A stretch of 64,000 bases of DNA from Dastarcus helophoroides (GCA_028583605.1 CM053329.1:12014501-12078500); one strand, 5' to 3'. Shown: positions 36,201 to 48,910, counted from the first letter of the stretch. Numbers and translations are program-made. The notes: generated by a model from the letters alone, not told the origin.

Positions 36201-38757
36201 GAAATCACGTTCAAAACGTGAGAGCAAAAATCTATCGGTACTTATTTTAAAGTAAAATATTAAGACACCCTCGAATGCTTTATGAGTTTCGCTGTTTCTT
36301 TTACGAAGTGAAATCTGATACGGGTACTTCAACTTATTTGGAACACTTTTAGGTGGATGATTAATTCTAAGAAGGCTGGTCAGTCCCTTTTCTGAATATA
36401 GGTTTTAAGGGATTAACGTTGACTTGTATATTAGCAGTGTATCATAAAATAGACCAGATGTATTTGGAAATATTACGAAAAGATTCCTTTTCGACTGTAA
36501 AGTTAATATTATAATTTCGTCGCGACAACACACACCTTCCGAGACCTCTTGAATAAATAAAGTCTCGATAATTAAAGTGTGGTGTTTCATTGAACAAAAT
36601 AGTTCATACACACCCCATTTCCAATAATGACATTTTAGAAAATATTGGAAAATTTTAAAAAGATAAAATTCCTCAAAAAAAAAAGTCGGAACTTTGTGAC
36701 ATCACGAAGCATATGACTCGTCTTGCCCTTGACACACGATGTCACACTCTATTGACCCCCTTACTACCTCTTAACCTGGGAAATAAGAAAGCGTCCTAAT
36801 CATCAAATCTTTTAGTTTAAGATGCAAGATTTTTATTTGAAACAAGCATACCAATCCCAAAGCAGTGCTGCTTGTTTGGAATAAAACTTCTTCTTTTTTA
36901 TATTTAAATGATAGACTAGTATTGTTGAAAACATTGACATCGATAGATGCAGTCTATTTTACAACTTTTTCAAAATGATGTTTATCTCGAAAATCCCGGA
37001 ATCCCGGGATCAAATCCTCTACTTGTCACTCATATTCAGCGAAATCGCAACTCATTTAGTTGATTCAAAAAAAAGACGATTATTGAAAATTGCCTTATGT
37101 ATATAAGTAGATAAAGACTACGAAATAGCTCTTACAAATATAACCTCTAAAGGGGTAAAATTATTGTTAAATTTAGTATCAACGCACCATAAACATCTCA
37201 CGTATTAACCGCTGAGTTCAGAAACTTTGCATAGAGGTTCCCAATAACCAGCATAGACTGTGAATTACTTTCTGTGATCCTGTGAATAACACGTATTCAT
37301 GGAAAAGTAATCTTAAGACTTTCATAGATTGTTACGTTTTAATCGAATGATGGTCCTTCTTTGGAAAAAGCTAACATGTAAGTCTTTAATAAGTTAATTT
37401 TTTTTACTTATTGTTAAGTACATAAGTATACAGACGAATTTCATAGAGACAATCATTAGAGTCAATAAAGGTAACAAAGCAGCATAACGCTAATTATAAA
37501 GTAAGGCACTGCTTACCCATCAAAAGGCGGGTCGGAAAATTTAATTGGACCAACAGCGGCGCAAACGGTGGCCACGGTGACACAAAAGTAAACCTCCAAA
37601 ATACAATCACAGCATGCGGAACAAAAGCCGAGACGAATTCCACAGATATCAGATTATAAATTGTATAACACGCTTCCGCGTCTGTTTCGAACTAAGAGAC
37701 AACCTTTGCTGTCGAAAGCAGAACAAATAATCCGGGCTACTGGCGTGGCGGCGGCAAAGGTGCTAAATTAAGATCTAATTTACACTAAACTTCATGTAAA
37801 CTGGGAGTTTCTCTCGCGTACTCGAATATGTACTGAATGTTTACGCGACACAATGCGAGTGCTGGTTATTGTCAAATTCCGTGAAAATAGTAATTGGGGT
37901 ATTTATATACTTTGTATGCGCATTCAGAATTTTGCCTCAGAGAGATTCCGCTTACTATATAACACTTAAAACAAATATTTGATTTATGCCGCTGTCGCGT
38001 AATTAACAATAAATTGATGAATTCTCGGTACGGTTGTTATGCACAATAAATTTTGAAACTATTTACCATTCAAGTTTTTAGTTTTAAATTCATATTAGCT
38101 TATTTTCAGAAAATTAAACCTGTCATCACATGTTCGCGCGTCTCTTCCGACGGTAACGGAAGAAGAAAAAATTTACGCTTCAGCGCCCAAACGGACGCGC
38201 CCAAACAATTCTTGTGAAAGGCCATACTTCCCGTATTCGAGCAACTCATGGAAAAGAGCTCCAGAGAACACTAGAACCCTCCCACAACAAAGCAAGACGA
38301 ATAACTGTTTTCCTTTCCTTTTAATATGCAGTCGTAAGGTATTTCTTGATAAAAATAATTGTTTAGACATAGTTTGCTACATAAGCTACCTACTGGGTAT
38401 CTTAGTCGCGCTGAAAACTTAGTACGCTAATTTATTTTTGTTGACATTTTTTGTCAGAACACTTTAAAATTACTGCCACACGCTAGCACAATAAAGTAGC
38501 ACGCAAATGACGGTTTATAGATTCCTACTTTGTATGTATGCACAGTGCCTAGCTTAAAAAAATATGTACAATATCGAGTAGCTTCCATTATTACAAAGGT
38601 TTCTAAATACAAATAAATTTCTTGTTTACGGTTGACTATAGGTGGGGTTCATTAATTAAGAAGCATGTTTATCATAAATAAGTCAATGAATGAACGAGAT
38701 TCAAGGATATAATGCTAAGTTGGTTATGATCACTCTGCTTTTAAATAATGAGGTTTT
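36201..38757. other. mostly unique sequence, no gene assigned
   Basis: I find no coding frame with family resemblance. The stretch 37500-37870 is clearly less AT-rich than its surroundings, with many CpG dinucleotides (for example AACAGCGGCGCAAACGGTGG). It could be a promoter, exon or remnant, but no frame is convincing. A short palindrome, TCCCGGAATCCCGGGA, lies near 36998. Confidence 0.4.
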
Positions 38758-39354
38758 TTTTAAGTTTAATCCACTTGCAAAGGGCAAGCCCATTATGCTC
38801 TCAAAGCACTGCGAGTAGGATGCCGCAACAAGGATAGATAGCGATGAACCGCCTTCTTAGTCAAGGATAGGTTGTAATTTTTGGGGAAGTTTCCTTTGGG
38901 TAACGAGTTCCATAGCTTGGATATTCTACAGAAAAAGGAGTCTTCGTAGACAGAAGTCCACACTGTGTCAAGCTGGACATCACAGGAATTGGCTGCCTTC
39001 GACTGTCTTGTATGTTTCAAAAATTTTGCCTTTGGTGGGATCAATCCTATTAGTTTCTGCGAGCATTTTCCATGATAGTACTTATAGAAAAGGGGCAAGT
39101 TATCAACCATTCGCCTGTGCTCTAGGGTTTCAAAAGAATCCGTCAAACTCTCGTCATCAATTAGGCAAATCGCTCTTTATTGAATTAAATCCAAAAGAGC
39201 TAAAGTGTGCTTTGGAGCTGAAACCCGAACATAAGAACAGTATTCTGGTGTTGGCCTTAATTGAACTTTGTATAGTGTGAGTAGATGATGAGATGTGAAA
39301 TATTTTTTAGCTCTAAAAAAAGCCTAGCTTTTAAGAGGCTGACTTGGGAATGGC
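38758..39354 (-). pseudogene. LINE-A copy 4, 3' part
   Basis: Minus-strand LINE-A from its 3' end (AGTTTAATCCACTTGCAAAG at the left) through the C-terminal region in the frame 38793-39146: EHRRMVDNLPLFYKYYHGKC, SCDVQLDTVWTSVYEDSFFC, LWNSLPKGNFPKNYNLSL. It breaks off at about 39354, where a foldback element begins. The next part of the same LINE resumes at 40791, so both pieces are one insertion. Stops and frameshifts are present. Confidence 0.85.
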
Positions 39355-39358
39355 ATGT

Positions 39359-40790
39359 ATAGGGTGAGCGAAACTCGATGTCTCAGCTCTATTATAAGAC
39401 AAGGAAAAGCAATATAGAAAATCTGAAAACAGGTAATGACGTCATTGAACTTTTTTTTCCAGAGACACACCTGTGTTTTTGCATATTCAAAACGAACTAG
39501 TTGTTCTGAGCAAATTTTGTTAACAAAAAAATTTTGTATCTTTTTTAGCTAAAAAGTTATAAGCAATTTTATTGTAGAAAAAGAATATTATCAAAAATTC
39601 GTAATTACTACGCTTTAAACAAGTAGCCTTTGGAAATGTAATAAATCAAAAATCAAAGTATAGAAGCGTGTGAATAATTGAACTAACGGTTGACAAACAT
39701 TTTTTGTTGCCATTTGACTGAAAAACGTTCACGTAAATTATGTATAGGGAAAGTCGGAAAGAAAGGGCCAACGCTAAACTGGAGATACTAGACACCAAAA
39801 TATTACGATTAAGCTCAACATTACATATACTAATGTGGCTGGTTTAAGAGGTACAGGGCGTTAAAAGTTTAAATTTTATTCTGAAAGTTTTGATGCTATA
39901 AATTTAATTTTTGGGAATTTTATGTTTTTTGGTGTGGGAATTACGAATTTTAAATCTATATTGACGTTACTTCCAGAGGGCGCTAGTTTCACATAATCAT
40001 TTACGTAAATTAAAACATTTTTTTTATCTGTTGAGTTATAATTAAAACAAGTAGACAATATAAAAGAACGATCAATTTTACATAGGGGAGTACTCTAAAG
40101 CCAACGGTTTTTAGGATATTTTTATTTAAAAGTTTCAATGTATCTTCTTATGATTTTTGAATATTAAATTTACAACACTAATACTTTCTTAATTATTAAG
40201 AAGCTTCAAAATAAAATTTAAACTTTGAAGGCCATGTATCTCTTAAACCAGTCACAGAAGTATAAGGCACGTTGAGCTCAATCGTAATATTTTAATGTCT
40301 AGTATCTCCAGTTTTGCATTAGTCCATTCTTTCTGATTCACTCTGTATTATTTATTAATTTATGGGGAATTTCAAAAGGACCCTAGAAGAGCAGGTGAAT
40401 ACTCTCTGAGATACCCCGAACATGTTATTTCAAACTTACAAATGTTTAATAGATTTGTCTCCTAAGGTTGTTTGATTAAATAGTAACAATTGAGAATTTT
40501 TAATAATAAATTTTTTAAATTTGCTTATAACTTTTCAACAAAAAATATACCAAATTTTTTTGTAAAGAAAATTTGTTAGGAAAAATTAGTTATTTTTAAA
40601 TTTGATACAATATAAGTATGTTTCTGCAGAAAAAAATTCAATCACCTCATTACTTTGGTTTCCAAATCGGGAAAAATATGCAATTTTAGCCTAAAATAGA
40701 CCTTATTTAATTCGGTGTACGAATCTTTTTTCAGATTTCTTACATAGTCTTTGCTTTTCTTATAATAGCGCCGAGACATCAAGTTTCGCT
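39359..40790. mobile_element. 1.43-kb foldback element inserted in LINE-A
   Basis: Outer ends AGCGAAACTCGATGTCTCAG (39367) and the reverse complement of the right end (AGCGAAACTTGATGTCTCGG, ending 40790) match. Pairing continues inward: CTAAAAAGTTATAAGCAATT (39552) with its inverse near 40515-40540, and AACTGGAGATACTAGACA (39778) with its inverse near 40295-40315, then AAAGTTTAAATTTTA with its inverse near 40215. The arms are some 500-530 bp at perhaps 75-80% identity around a centre of about 300 bp. LINE-A continues on both sides, and CATG flanks each end. No coding capacity. Confidence 0.82.
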
Positions 40791-41283
40791 CATGATCGTC
40801 TCAAGAGAAGTTAGTGCTTGCATTCACTACTAGGATAGACAGATTAGATCCCATTGGGAGGATATTATTGTCCATTAGCATGTTTATTGCATTATCCCTT
40901 GATGTTTTCTTAAAGAAAATGACAGCCGGAATTTTTGAAGCATTGAAGTCGACCAGATTTTGCTTACCCCATTCCAGAATGATTTCCATATGCCGATTAA
41001 TCTCGTGTTCCCTCAGTTGATCTGAAACAGCGACAAAGGTATGTTGGAGAAAAAAATGACACTAGGGTACTATTACCTGCGTATATGGATTGGAAGTGAA
41101 AGCTAAAAGATCGTTTTTATGTAACCGCAACAGAGTAGGAAACAGGGCAAACCCCTAAGGCTCCCTTGCATTAATAGCAAATGTCTCGGATGAGATGCCA
41201 CCGAAAACGACCTGAAGAGATTTGTCGACGAGAAAATTGGGTAACAAATAACAGAGTCTAGGAGGAAGACCATAAGATATTAT
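40791..41283 (-). pseudogene. LINE-A copy 4, RT part (continuation beyond the foldback)
   Basis: Minus-strand LINE-A RT region upstream of the 38758-39354 piece. It encodes SILVVNASTNFS, then the DFNASKIPAVIFFKKTSRDN segment (frame 40801-40989), then the motif B region and, near 41270, SYGLPP. It ends at 41283 against the tail of an I-clade LINE. Several frameshifts. Confidence 0.82.
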
Positions 41284-41797
41284 TATTATTATAATCCTAT
41301 ATGGCCGGTTATCTCTGCAGAACTGAAGCTTTCGCTTATTTTGCCCCCCACGCTTATCTCATAATAGGTTCGTTCTTTTATAGAATTCCAGAACCTCCTT
41401 TATGGGTGTTTCCATTATCGTCTTTGGTTCAGTCAGAGCATTCTCAAAGCTGAAATGTCTATCCCTTGGTAGAGCCGGATACTGACATAATATGAGTAAA
41501 AAAGTTTCTTTTTACTGTTCACACATTCTACAGGTAGAATTTTCTTTTACTTCATTTGTTTTAAGATGTTTCATTAGGGCACAGTGTCCCGTAAATAGTC
41601 CAACTGTCCATCTGAGCTGATTTTTGCTTAACTGTAATAGTTCTGTGGCTCTTTTATCTGATAGTCCGTCAATAAACATCCGCGATTGCCTTAGACCATT
41701 AACACCCCTCTAGTGAGTGCTGTATTCTTTCCCTAGTAGTTCCTTTATCACCTCTTTTGACGTTTTGTTAGCAAGCGGACAAATGGTTTCTGAGAGA
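41284..41797 (-). pseudogene. I-clade LINE, RNase H to 3' end
   Basis: Minus-strand C-terminus of an I-type LINE. TSKEVIKELLGKE, then GLSDKRATELLQLSKNQLRW, TVGLFTGHCALMKHLK, and the Cys-rich STCRMCEQ segment followed by LCQYPAL are typical of the region from RNase H to the end of I-clade ORF2. The element ends with GGATTATAATAATAATAATA, the short TAA-type tail expected of the I clade. It is 5' truncated. Its 5' edge runs in frame into a LINE-A RT fragment (frame 41710-42024). The flanking LINE-A pieces overlap by about 175 bp at roughly 85% identity. Confidence 0.75.
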
Positions 41798-42032
41798 TCG
41801 TTTATCTGTAACAGAGTAGGAGACAGGACAGACCCCTGAGGCATTCCTGCATTAATCGCAAATGTTTCGGATGAAATGCCATCGACGATGATCTTAAGAG
41901 ATCTGTCAGCGAGAAAATTGGGTATAAAATGACAGAGCCCGGAAGGAAGACCATAAGATGTTAATTTGACGAGAAGAGATGGGTGCCAGACTTTGTCAAA
42001 GGCCTTTGAGATATTCAATGCCACAATCTTTC
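41798..42032 (-). pseudogene. LINE-A copy 5, RT fragment
   Basis: Minus-strand RT motifs A to B: ALNISKAFDKVWHPSLLVKL, SYGLPSGLCHFIPNFLADRS, AGMPQGSVLSPTLL, in one open frame (41710-42024) that continues into the I-clade fragment. It is better preserved than copy 4, whose overlapping segment at 41105-41280 differs by roughly 15%. It may be a separate LINE-A insertion or a long duplication around the I-clade insertion. Confidence 0.8.
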
Positions 42033-42186
42033 CGAAAAAAACATTAACGTTCTTTTATCTGTCGTTCGTCTGTAATTTTAAAACAATTCAATTTTTCTGT
42101 TATTTTGTTTATGACAAATACGCTATAATTTTCAATTCCTACATAGATGTTACATTTAAAAAAAATAATTAGAGAATGTATTCAAT

Positions 42187-42325
42187 TACAGGATATACTT
42201 CTTCCGGGATTGGACCATGTCAAAGAACTACTAAAAGTGTTCGACGTTTCGCCCACCAACGAAACGTCGAACACTTTTAGTAGCTCTTTGACACGGTCCA
42301 ATCCCGGAAAAAGTATATCCTGTAA
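42187..42325. mobile_element. near-perfect palindrome, element M copy 2
   Basis: Arms of about 64 bp pair around an eight-base loop (CCCACCAA, 42252-42259). They start with ACAGGATATACTTCTTCCGG and end at CGACGTTTCG. Very few mismatches. It is the two arms of element M (26005-26390) joined with the interior lost. Each arm ends in GAAACGUC, the GAAA box and GUC triplet of a hammerhead, but CUGANGA is gone. The right flank GACTCTGGCCGTAAAAGCCTT matches the flank of the other copy. Confidence 0.88.
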
Positions 42326-42345
42326 CGACTCTGGCCGTAAAAGCC

Positions 42346-43779
42346 TTTGCTATCATGTACCCAATTGCTGGTTATTATGTATAACAACGAAATCTACCAG
42401 CTAGAGTAATAAATTAAAAGTTTTATGCAAATAGTTACTACTATGGATATCTTAATCTACTTATTAAATCTGTGAGCATTGAAAGACATACAATACACAG
42501 CTTTAAACTTTGAGTCTAGAAACAGTGAAATTTTTCATAGATGTTCGCCGTAGTACATAGGTGAGCATTAAACATGATTTTTTAAAAAATCAAACTATAA
42601 GATAAGAAAAACGAACATTAAAAATAATTTATAATGTAAAGCATGATTAATACGCCTGACTCTACTTAAAACTGCCTATACGCGCCGAGAGCTGGCGTCA
42701 TTGATAAATGTGCATCCAGTCTTCACTTAAATTTATCCAAATTTTTGCAAGCGTTAGGTGCATATTTTGCCTTTTCACCAGTTCTTTTTTTCAACATAGA
42801 CTTCCAAACATTTAAGTTTTAAACTCGTTGGCTCTAATTTGGCACTTCCGTTTTTTAAATCAAAATGTTGAACTTTTTTATAGATATTTTAAAATTTCCT
42901 CTTAAAATCTCAATATCATTTCCAATTTTGTCTTTAAACTTCAAATTTTGAGAAATGTTTTTGTAGAACAATTCTGCTTTGTTTTTCGAATTTTCTTTTA
43001 GATATTAAACTCAAAAATTCTCCTAATTTCGATTTTTTTTGAAACTTTAGTTTAACTTAAAAAATACTCATTTTTAAAAGGACTATTTTAACTAATTTTT
43101 AGTGCAGTCTCTAATTCGTTTCTACATTTTATTCAAAATTTTATTCGCAATTTATAAGGTCACATTGTCTAATAGAATTTTACATTTCTGGGAGCTGAGA
43201 AATTTTTCAAAAAATCAAGCTTCCAACATTTTTTAATTACAAAATTAGGGTAACATTTTCAGACAAAGATTCGATAAGGTCCAAGATTTTACAAAAAGTT
43301 ACAAGGGTATAGCAAAATAAGCATAGGAAATCTGCCTCCAGAGCCAAATTTGATCAATATAATATTCATCACTGCATCCGATTTCAATAAAATTTATACC
43401 AGTTACCTTTTAAATTAATAGCAATTTTTGATAATATTAGGAAAGTGGTCACTTTGCTGGAACTTAAAAAAAATTGCAATGGAATAATATTTCCATTAAA
43501 AAAAACATATAATATTGCGCAATATAATTAGGATAGATGTGTGCAGCATTTGTCATAATATTGTCTACAATCTAATTTTTGAATCATCTTTGTAGCCTTA
43601 TTACTTACGAAGAAAAAAAGTTTAAAAAGTGATCTGCAAAAGGGGCATTTTTCAACGTTACTCCAAGACAGTAAGAGGCGGCCAAAACTATGGGAAAATT
43701 ATTACAGATAGGTGACGTTCTGACATAACATTCATCACATTTTGCTCTGGGAACAGATTTCCTATTCTTATCCTGCTAT
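42346..43779. other. AT-rich stretch without recognisable gene
   Basis: No coding frame with family resemblance on either strand. From 42850 to 43150 there are loose AAAATTTC motifs in the opposite sense to the arrays nearby. Confidence 0.5.
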
Positions 43780-44960
43780 ACCCTTTTAGGAAAGTTAAAC
43801 ATTTTGAAAACTTTAAATTTTATAAAGATTTATAACTTTAAAAAGTTGATATGTAAAAAAATAAAAAATTTTGAAAAAATTTAAAATTCACAAAATCACT
43901 TTTTCAAGAAAGTAAAAATGTTCAAAAATTCAAATATTTTAGTTTTGTAGTTCAATTGACCACATAAAAGTAAAATAATCTGAAAAAAGTCCACATTTTT
44001 GAAACAAAGCCTAAATAATTAAAAAAAGTCCAAACTTTAATAAATAGTCCAATGTAAAAAATTCCAAAAAACACAGATATTTAAAAAAACTAGAGATTTT
44101 CAAGAAAAAATATTTCAAAATAATTATATTTATATAAAAAAAATCTAAATTTGGAAAAATAAAATTGTCGAAGTCCTTTAAAAAGATCAAGCTTTTGTGA
44201 CAATATTTTCAAAAACTTCGAACACAAATCAAAATTTTAAAGATAGGTTAATTGTAAAAGAGTTCAGATTTGCAAAATAGGTTAAATTTTGTAAGATGTA
44301 GAAATTAAAAAGAAATGAAAACATTGGAACTGCAAAATTTTCAAAATATAAATTCGAAATGTTTAAGAAAATCAATATTTTCAATAAAAATTAGAAAGTC
44401 AGATTTTTCAAAAAAACCGTTACATGAATCAATGTTTCCCTCTTTTGAAAAAATTAAAATTTCCAAAAATATGTAATGTTTGTAAAGAATTAAATTTAAA
44501 AAGTGGGATTTGCAAAAAAGTTGAAATTCTAATTAAAAATTCTAAAAAAATTCCAAACTTTCCAAACTTCTTAAATCAACTACGTGACATTTTTAAAATA
44601 TTGAATGGTAAATTTTCAAAAAGGTTTCACAAACATTGAATGGGCAATTTTGAAATAAGTTGAAATCCCTAGCAAGGTAATTTATCAAAAAGGACAGAAA
44701 AAAGTCAAAATTCATATAAAAGATCCAGAATTTTAAATAAGTTGAAATTTTCAAAAAAACCAAACCTCGAAGATATTTGAAATTTTCAACATTAGGCCAA
44801 ATTTTGGAAAAACAAAAGATGATATTTTGGTAGTTGATTGAGAAAATGTTGACATTTTCAAAAGGTGATTATGTTCAAATGTTGAAATATTCAAAATAAT
44901 TCAATAATTCAAAAAAGTTAAATTAGCCATAATCATTTACAGAATCGCTGATGGTTTTTT
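43780..44960. repeat. AAATTTTC-type degenerate array, second block
   Basis: Short motifs such as TTGAAAAAATTAAAATTTCC recur irregularly, like the blocks at 29-31 kb and 32-36 kb. No longer period is clear, and no gene. Confidence 0.55.
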
Positions 44961-46335
44961 TCTCAAAAATTCATTTTTTTCGAAATTTATATCTTCATTT
45001 TAAATCCCTACTAACTCGACATGAAATATACTAAAATTTGTTTCCTAAAGCTAAAACAAATTTAACATATTAAGTTCTTCAATTTTTAACTTTTTGTCTA
45101 AATTTCATATTTATATTTAAAATTTGCAAAGGAACGAAATGGTAGTAAAATCTTTATTGAAAAAATAAACCTAAATTCAACAATGTTTGAGACTGGATGA
45201 AATATAATATTATTCTCCAAATGTAGATTCTGAAAAATGAGATTTCAATTTTTGCGAAATTTCGGGGTAAATTCTGATTTTCCCAATAAAGGCCCTTTTT
45301 ATTGTCTAATATTTTTTAAATATCAAATTAATTAAAATATTTATTTATTTTTTTTAAATTTCGACTTTATATTTAATTTTTTTTTAGTGCAAATGCCGAA
45401 ATAATTTTATTTTTTGATTATAACTCTAGCAAGCTTTTCATGATATTTTGACTCTTAAATTCAAATATATTCTTTCTTTTTAAAATGTTAACTCGTTCTA
45501 GATATTTTAGTATAAATTATTAACATTTTCGAGTTCAGTGATAAAATTGGAATTTATTATTTTTTAAATTAGCTCATGTGTGAAATTTATCAATTTGTTA
45601 ACTTCATCGAATTTTCATTGCACTTTTGAATTTTGCCTCCGAATTTTAAATTAACCTTATCGAATTGCAATCCATATTTCCATTTTTTTTAATGTCGTGT
45701 TATACCCCAAAGAGTGATTAAAGAAGACTTTTTTTAATTACTTTCCATTATTTTAATCTGTAATACTTTCTTAAATTAAATTATATAGATTTTGGGTATT
45801 TATTTTGCAAAGTTCGTCCCTTTCTCAAATATGTGACCTTCCGATTAAAAGAAGAAGTTTTTTGTTTATTTTTTTTTCTAAAGTTATAACTTTCAAATTT
45901 AAATTATGACTTGTTCTCAACATTTTTATTTTTTTCCGAAATGTTAACATTGAATGCAAATTTGTGTTTGTTTTCTAGAAAATATATTCAAATCCCAATA
46001 GCTTAATTCTGAGCTTCATCTAATTAAAAACTTCAGAATTCGCTCGAAATACCTTGCCATTTGTTTAAATTTTGAATGAGGTCAAAATGTCAAGATCAAG
46101 CAAAATTAATGTTGAAATTAAGATTGGATTAAAAATTATGAGAAAAAAAATTCTAAATTAAACGTCGAGATTTAAAAAAAGTAAACAATTTGATAAGACA
46201 TAAATTTGCAAATTTTGGATGGATTAAACATGTTGACTGAGCTTAAGCCTCAAAGGTTCCCAAAAGATACCCTAAAATACATTTCCTTAGTTGTTAAAAT
46301 AGAAATTGTTATTTGCGGAACCATTTTTCTGATCA
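44961..46335. other. AT-rich stretch without recognisable gene
   Basis: Very AT-rich sequence with homopolymer runs. I see no coding frame and no clear repeat unit. Confidence 0.5.
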
Positions 46336-46645
46336 TCAAAAATCCATAAGTTCAATATGAATGAGTAGAATAGTATTGAAAAAAACTTTCGACAAAATCT
46401 TACAGTTAAAGATTTTTTTTAAACTTCTTTTCCATTTTTTGGACTTTTCCTTGGAAGTAGTTGCAATATTGTTGTTGTCATCAAATGAAAAATTTGAAGA
46501 TGTTAAATTCTTTCCAATCGACTTTACAAATCCCCAAAAGAACCTGGAACCGTTCGGACAGTTGATAAGCCTCTGGAGCATTAAACGATCGAAATCACTT
46601 TTTGTCTCGTCAATAACCTGTTTACAAAAAAATTGGTGCATCTAC
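46336..46645 (-). pseudogene. LINE endonuclease-RT linker fossil
   Basis: A minus-strand frame of 101 codons contains DETKSDFDRLMLQRLINCPN followed by GSRFFWGFVKSIGKN and IATTSKEKSKK. This order (charged helix, GS-x-x-FW-x-x-VKS, then ATT-x-KEK) is the linker between endonuclease and reverse transcriptase in Jockey/CR1-type LINEs. It is the part just upstream of where the LINE-A copies here begin, but I cannot show it is the same family. The reading after KEKSKK is lost. The overlapping plus-strand frame (46361-46783) is a shadow. Confidence 0.6.
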
Positions 46646-48910
46646 AAATCTGATCCAAGTATCGACCAAGGGATTATTTCGCCAATGACGATATGCACGA
46701 TTTTTGCAGAAGACAACCCAAACACATTTTTTGCTGAACCAAGATTTACTGGAGGCAGACTTCTTTTGAGAGTTGTAAATTAAGCATTCCATACCTATGA
46801 GGATAGTTTCAGTGATGGATTCGGCAATTCAGGAAGGTTTGTCTGAGTTAAAGCAGACTTCCTGTCATGGAAACAATGCAAAAAAAATTGCTTAATTCTT
46901 TACAGTTAGTAGAGTTAAGGTGCCAAACCCTACAATACTGTGTCTGAGAAGAAGGTGGTATATGAAGAGAGCGAGAGGCTACTCGAAGTTTGTGATCAAA
47001 ATTTCCAAGCGAATCAAGTTTAAAATGTAAATCGAGACCAACGCTTCACACGTATACATAATTCCGCCTGGGTATTGCAAACGACAAAATGACAACAAGA
47101 TCTAGTAACATTTAGCCAAGCGTGTGGCGACGCTGGTATATTTTTAAATGACATTTCTTAAAATGTTCATTAAATTTTTTAATTTAAATAATATTATAGA
47201 ACTCACAGTTAAATGTTTTTACTTTTGTGCCTTTGTAACCCAGTTATTTCTTGCAAAATATGAAATAACAGGGTATATTTTTGCTATTTTAAAATGAAAG
47301 GTTAAACTACGAAATAATTCTAATGAATACATTGTATGATATCACGATGGATAAATGGAAAGTTTCGGTCAGGATTAAAGCTAGCTAGTATTAGTCACAT
47401 GTCACCCGAGTTTAATGTAAGTAATATAAAATTTTAGATATGTACCCCGCAGGCATTAAAATACATAAACATTTTAGGTTAATTTCAGAACAATTAAATG
47501 ACTTCATATTCAATAATATTAAGAAAAATGTTATCACTTTTCTAATATTAAGTTTGTACTTCTGTTGACAATCTGCATGACTGTGTATTTTTTTTTTCAT
47601 TACACTATTTCGCTGTTGACTTTTTCATTAAAATTTAAAAAAATCCTGTACAATAATTGATTGGAATATGGATCAAAGTTGACAGCATAGTTATTAGGTC
47701 GATAATACAGATAATACTTTACATATTATTCAATAATTAAAACATACAATTATCTTCTTAAGGCAACTGTTTCCGTGAAACTCATCACTGTGAAAGTCCC
47801 ACCTGATAACGATAATCGCTTCCGTCTTTAAAGCTCTACAACTGCAAGTGTTTTAAGTTCCAATTAGTCCCGGATAAAGAAAATATCTTCTCTGCTCTTA
47901 AAGTCTCTTTGGGTATAGGATTGTCATTAATTATACTGGGATCCAGATTGCGCCCGTTTATTTTCATTGGTAGGATTAGATCTCTGGGATTTTTTCGACT
48001 GATCGGCTTCCGAAACAGGAGTTATTGCGATTTTTGTTCGAGACCACCCAAATGTGTTATATGGCGAAGTGTGTTTTTAATAACATTTTCTTTACCCGGG
48101 GACACTCCATTAAGCTTAGTGTTTCTTAAAGTGCATACACATTAGAATGTACGCGTCGAAAATGTATGGTTAATACTTTAGAATTTGTTCTTATGGGAAT
48201 CTAATAACCGAGACAAGACGGGAGTTTTCCCCCATTTGCTAATGTAAAAGTTTCGGTTTTTTCAACAACAGAATAAGTCTTAATTTGGAGCAATTTGCCG
48301 GAAAAACACGTAAAGGAATTGAACGGCAAAAACGCTTTCCGCCACATAAAGTGTTTGTGAGGCCAATTCCTTTCTCCCATTGATGGTCCGACGAATAAAA
48401 ACACGAAGATCGAATTAGATGTGAAAAAGTGTAGTTCTTTGTTGGTGTACCGAAGTTTTCTAAGAGCAACGAACTTTAAACGTGAAACTATTGGATTAAA
48501 AATCTGTATGCCGCAGACATATCGTTCTTTGCGACGGAGGTGAATGAAATAAAATATTTTATTTTTGCAAGTTAGTGGCTTTGTGGAATTTATTTAAGGT
48601 TATTTTTCCTATATACCATTGACATTTCCAATCCTTACTTCATAGGCCATAGGTTAAATATCTCCTAATTTTCACATTAGGTACAGCGAACATGTTACTC
48701 CTTCAGAAATAAACATCCAGAAAGATCAAATTTTATAAAGTACCTATTAGAAACACAACATAAACCTACATGCCTGAAGACAGCAGAAGTGTAATATATT
48801 TGTAATAACACTAGAAAACTTAATTTCTTGGAAGCCATAGAAATTCACAAATATTTACAATCTAGTCAATTTACACTTATGAACGTAAAGCTTGATCTTC
48901 TGAATACACC
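46646..48910. other. sequence without recognised gene
   Basis: Some parts (46790-47130 and 47880-48480) are less AT-rich and have frames of 67-78 codons on both strands, none of which resembles a family that I know. A short hairpin, AGGAAGGTTTGTCTG with CAGACTTCCT, lies near 46831-46863. Confidence 0.4.

Noticed and set aside
36990..37020. CCCGGAATCCCGGGATCAAATCC as part of a tRNA gene
   Set aside because: No A box, acceptor stem or anticodon arm could be placed around it. No convincing tRNA was found elsewhere, though a covariance scan would be needed to exclude them.
46361..46783. Plus-strand frame of 140 codons
   Set aside because: It overlaps the minus-strand frame that has clear LINE linker motifs; the plus frame has none and is taken as a shadow.
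47909..48145. Possible membrane-type small protein of 78 codons
   Set aside because: Hydrophobic stretches are expected by chance; no family, no supporting context, and overlapping frames of similar length exist on the other strand nearby.
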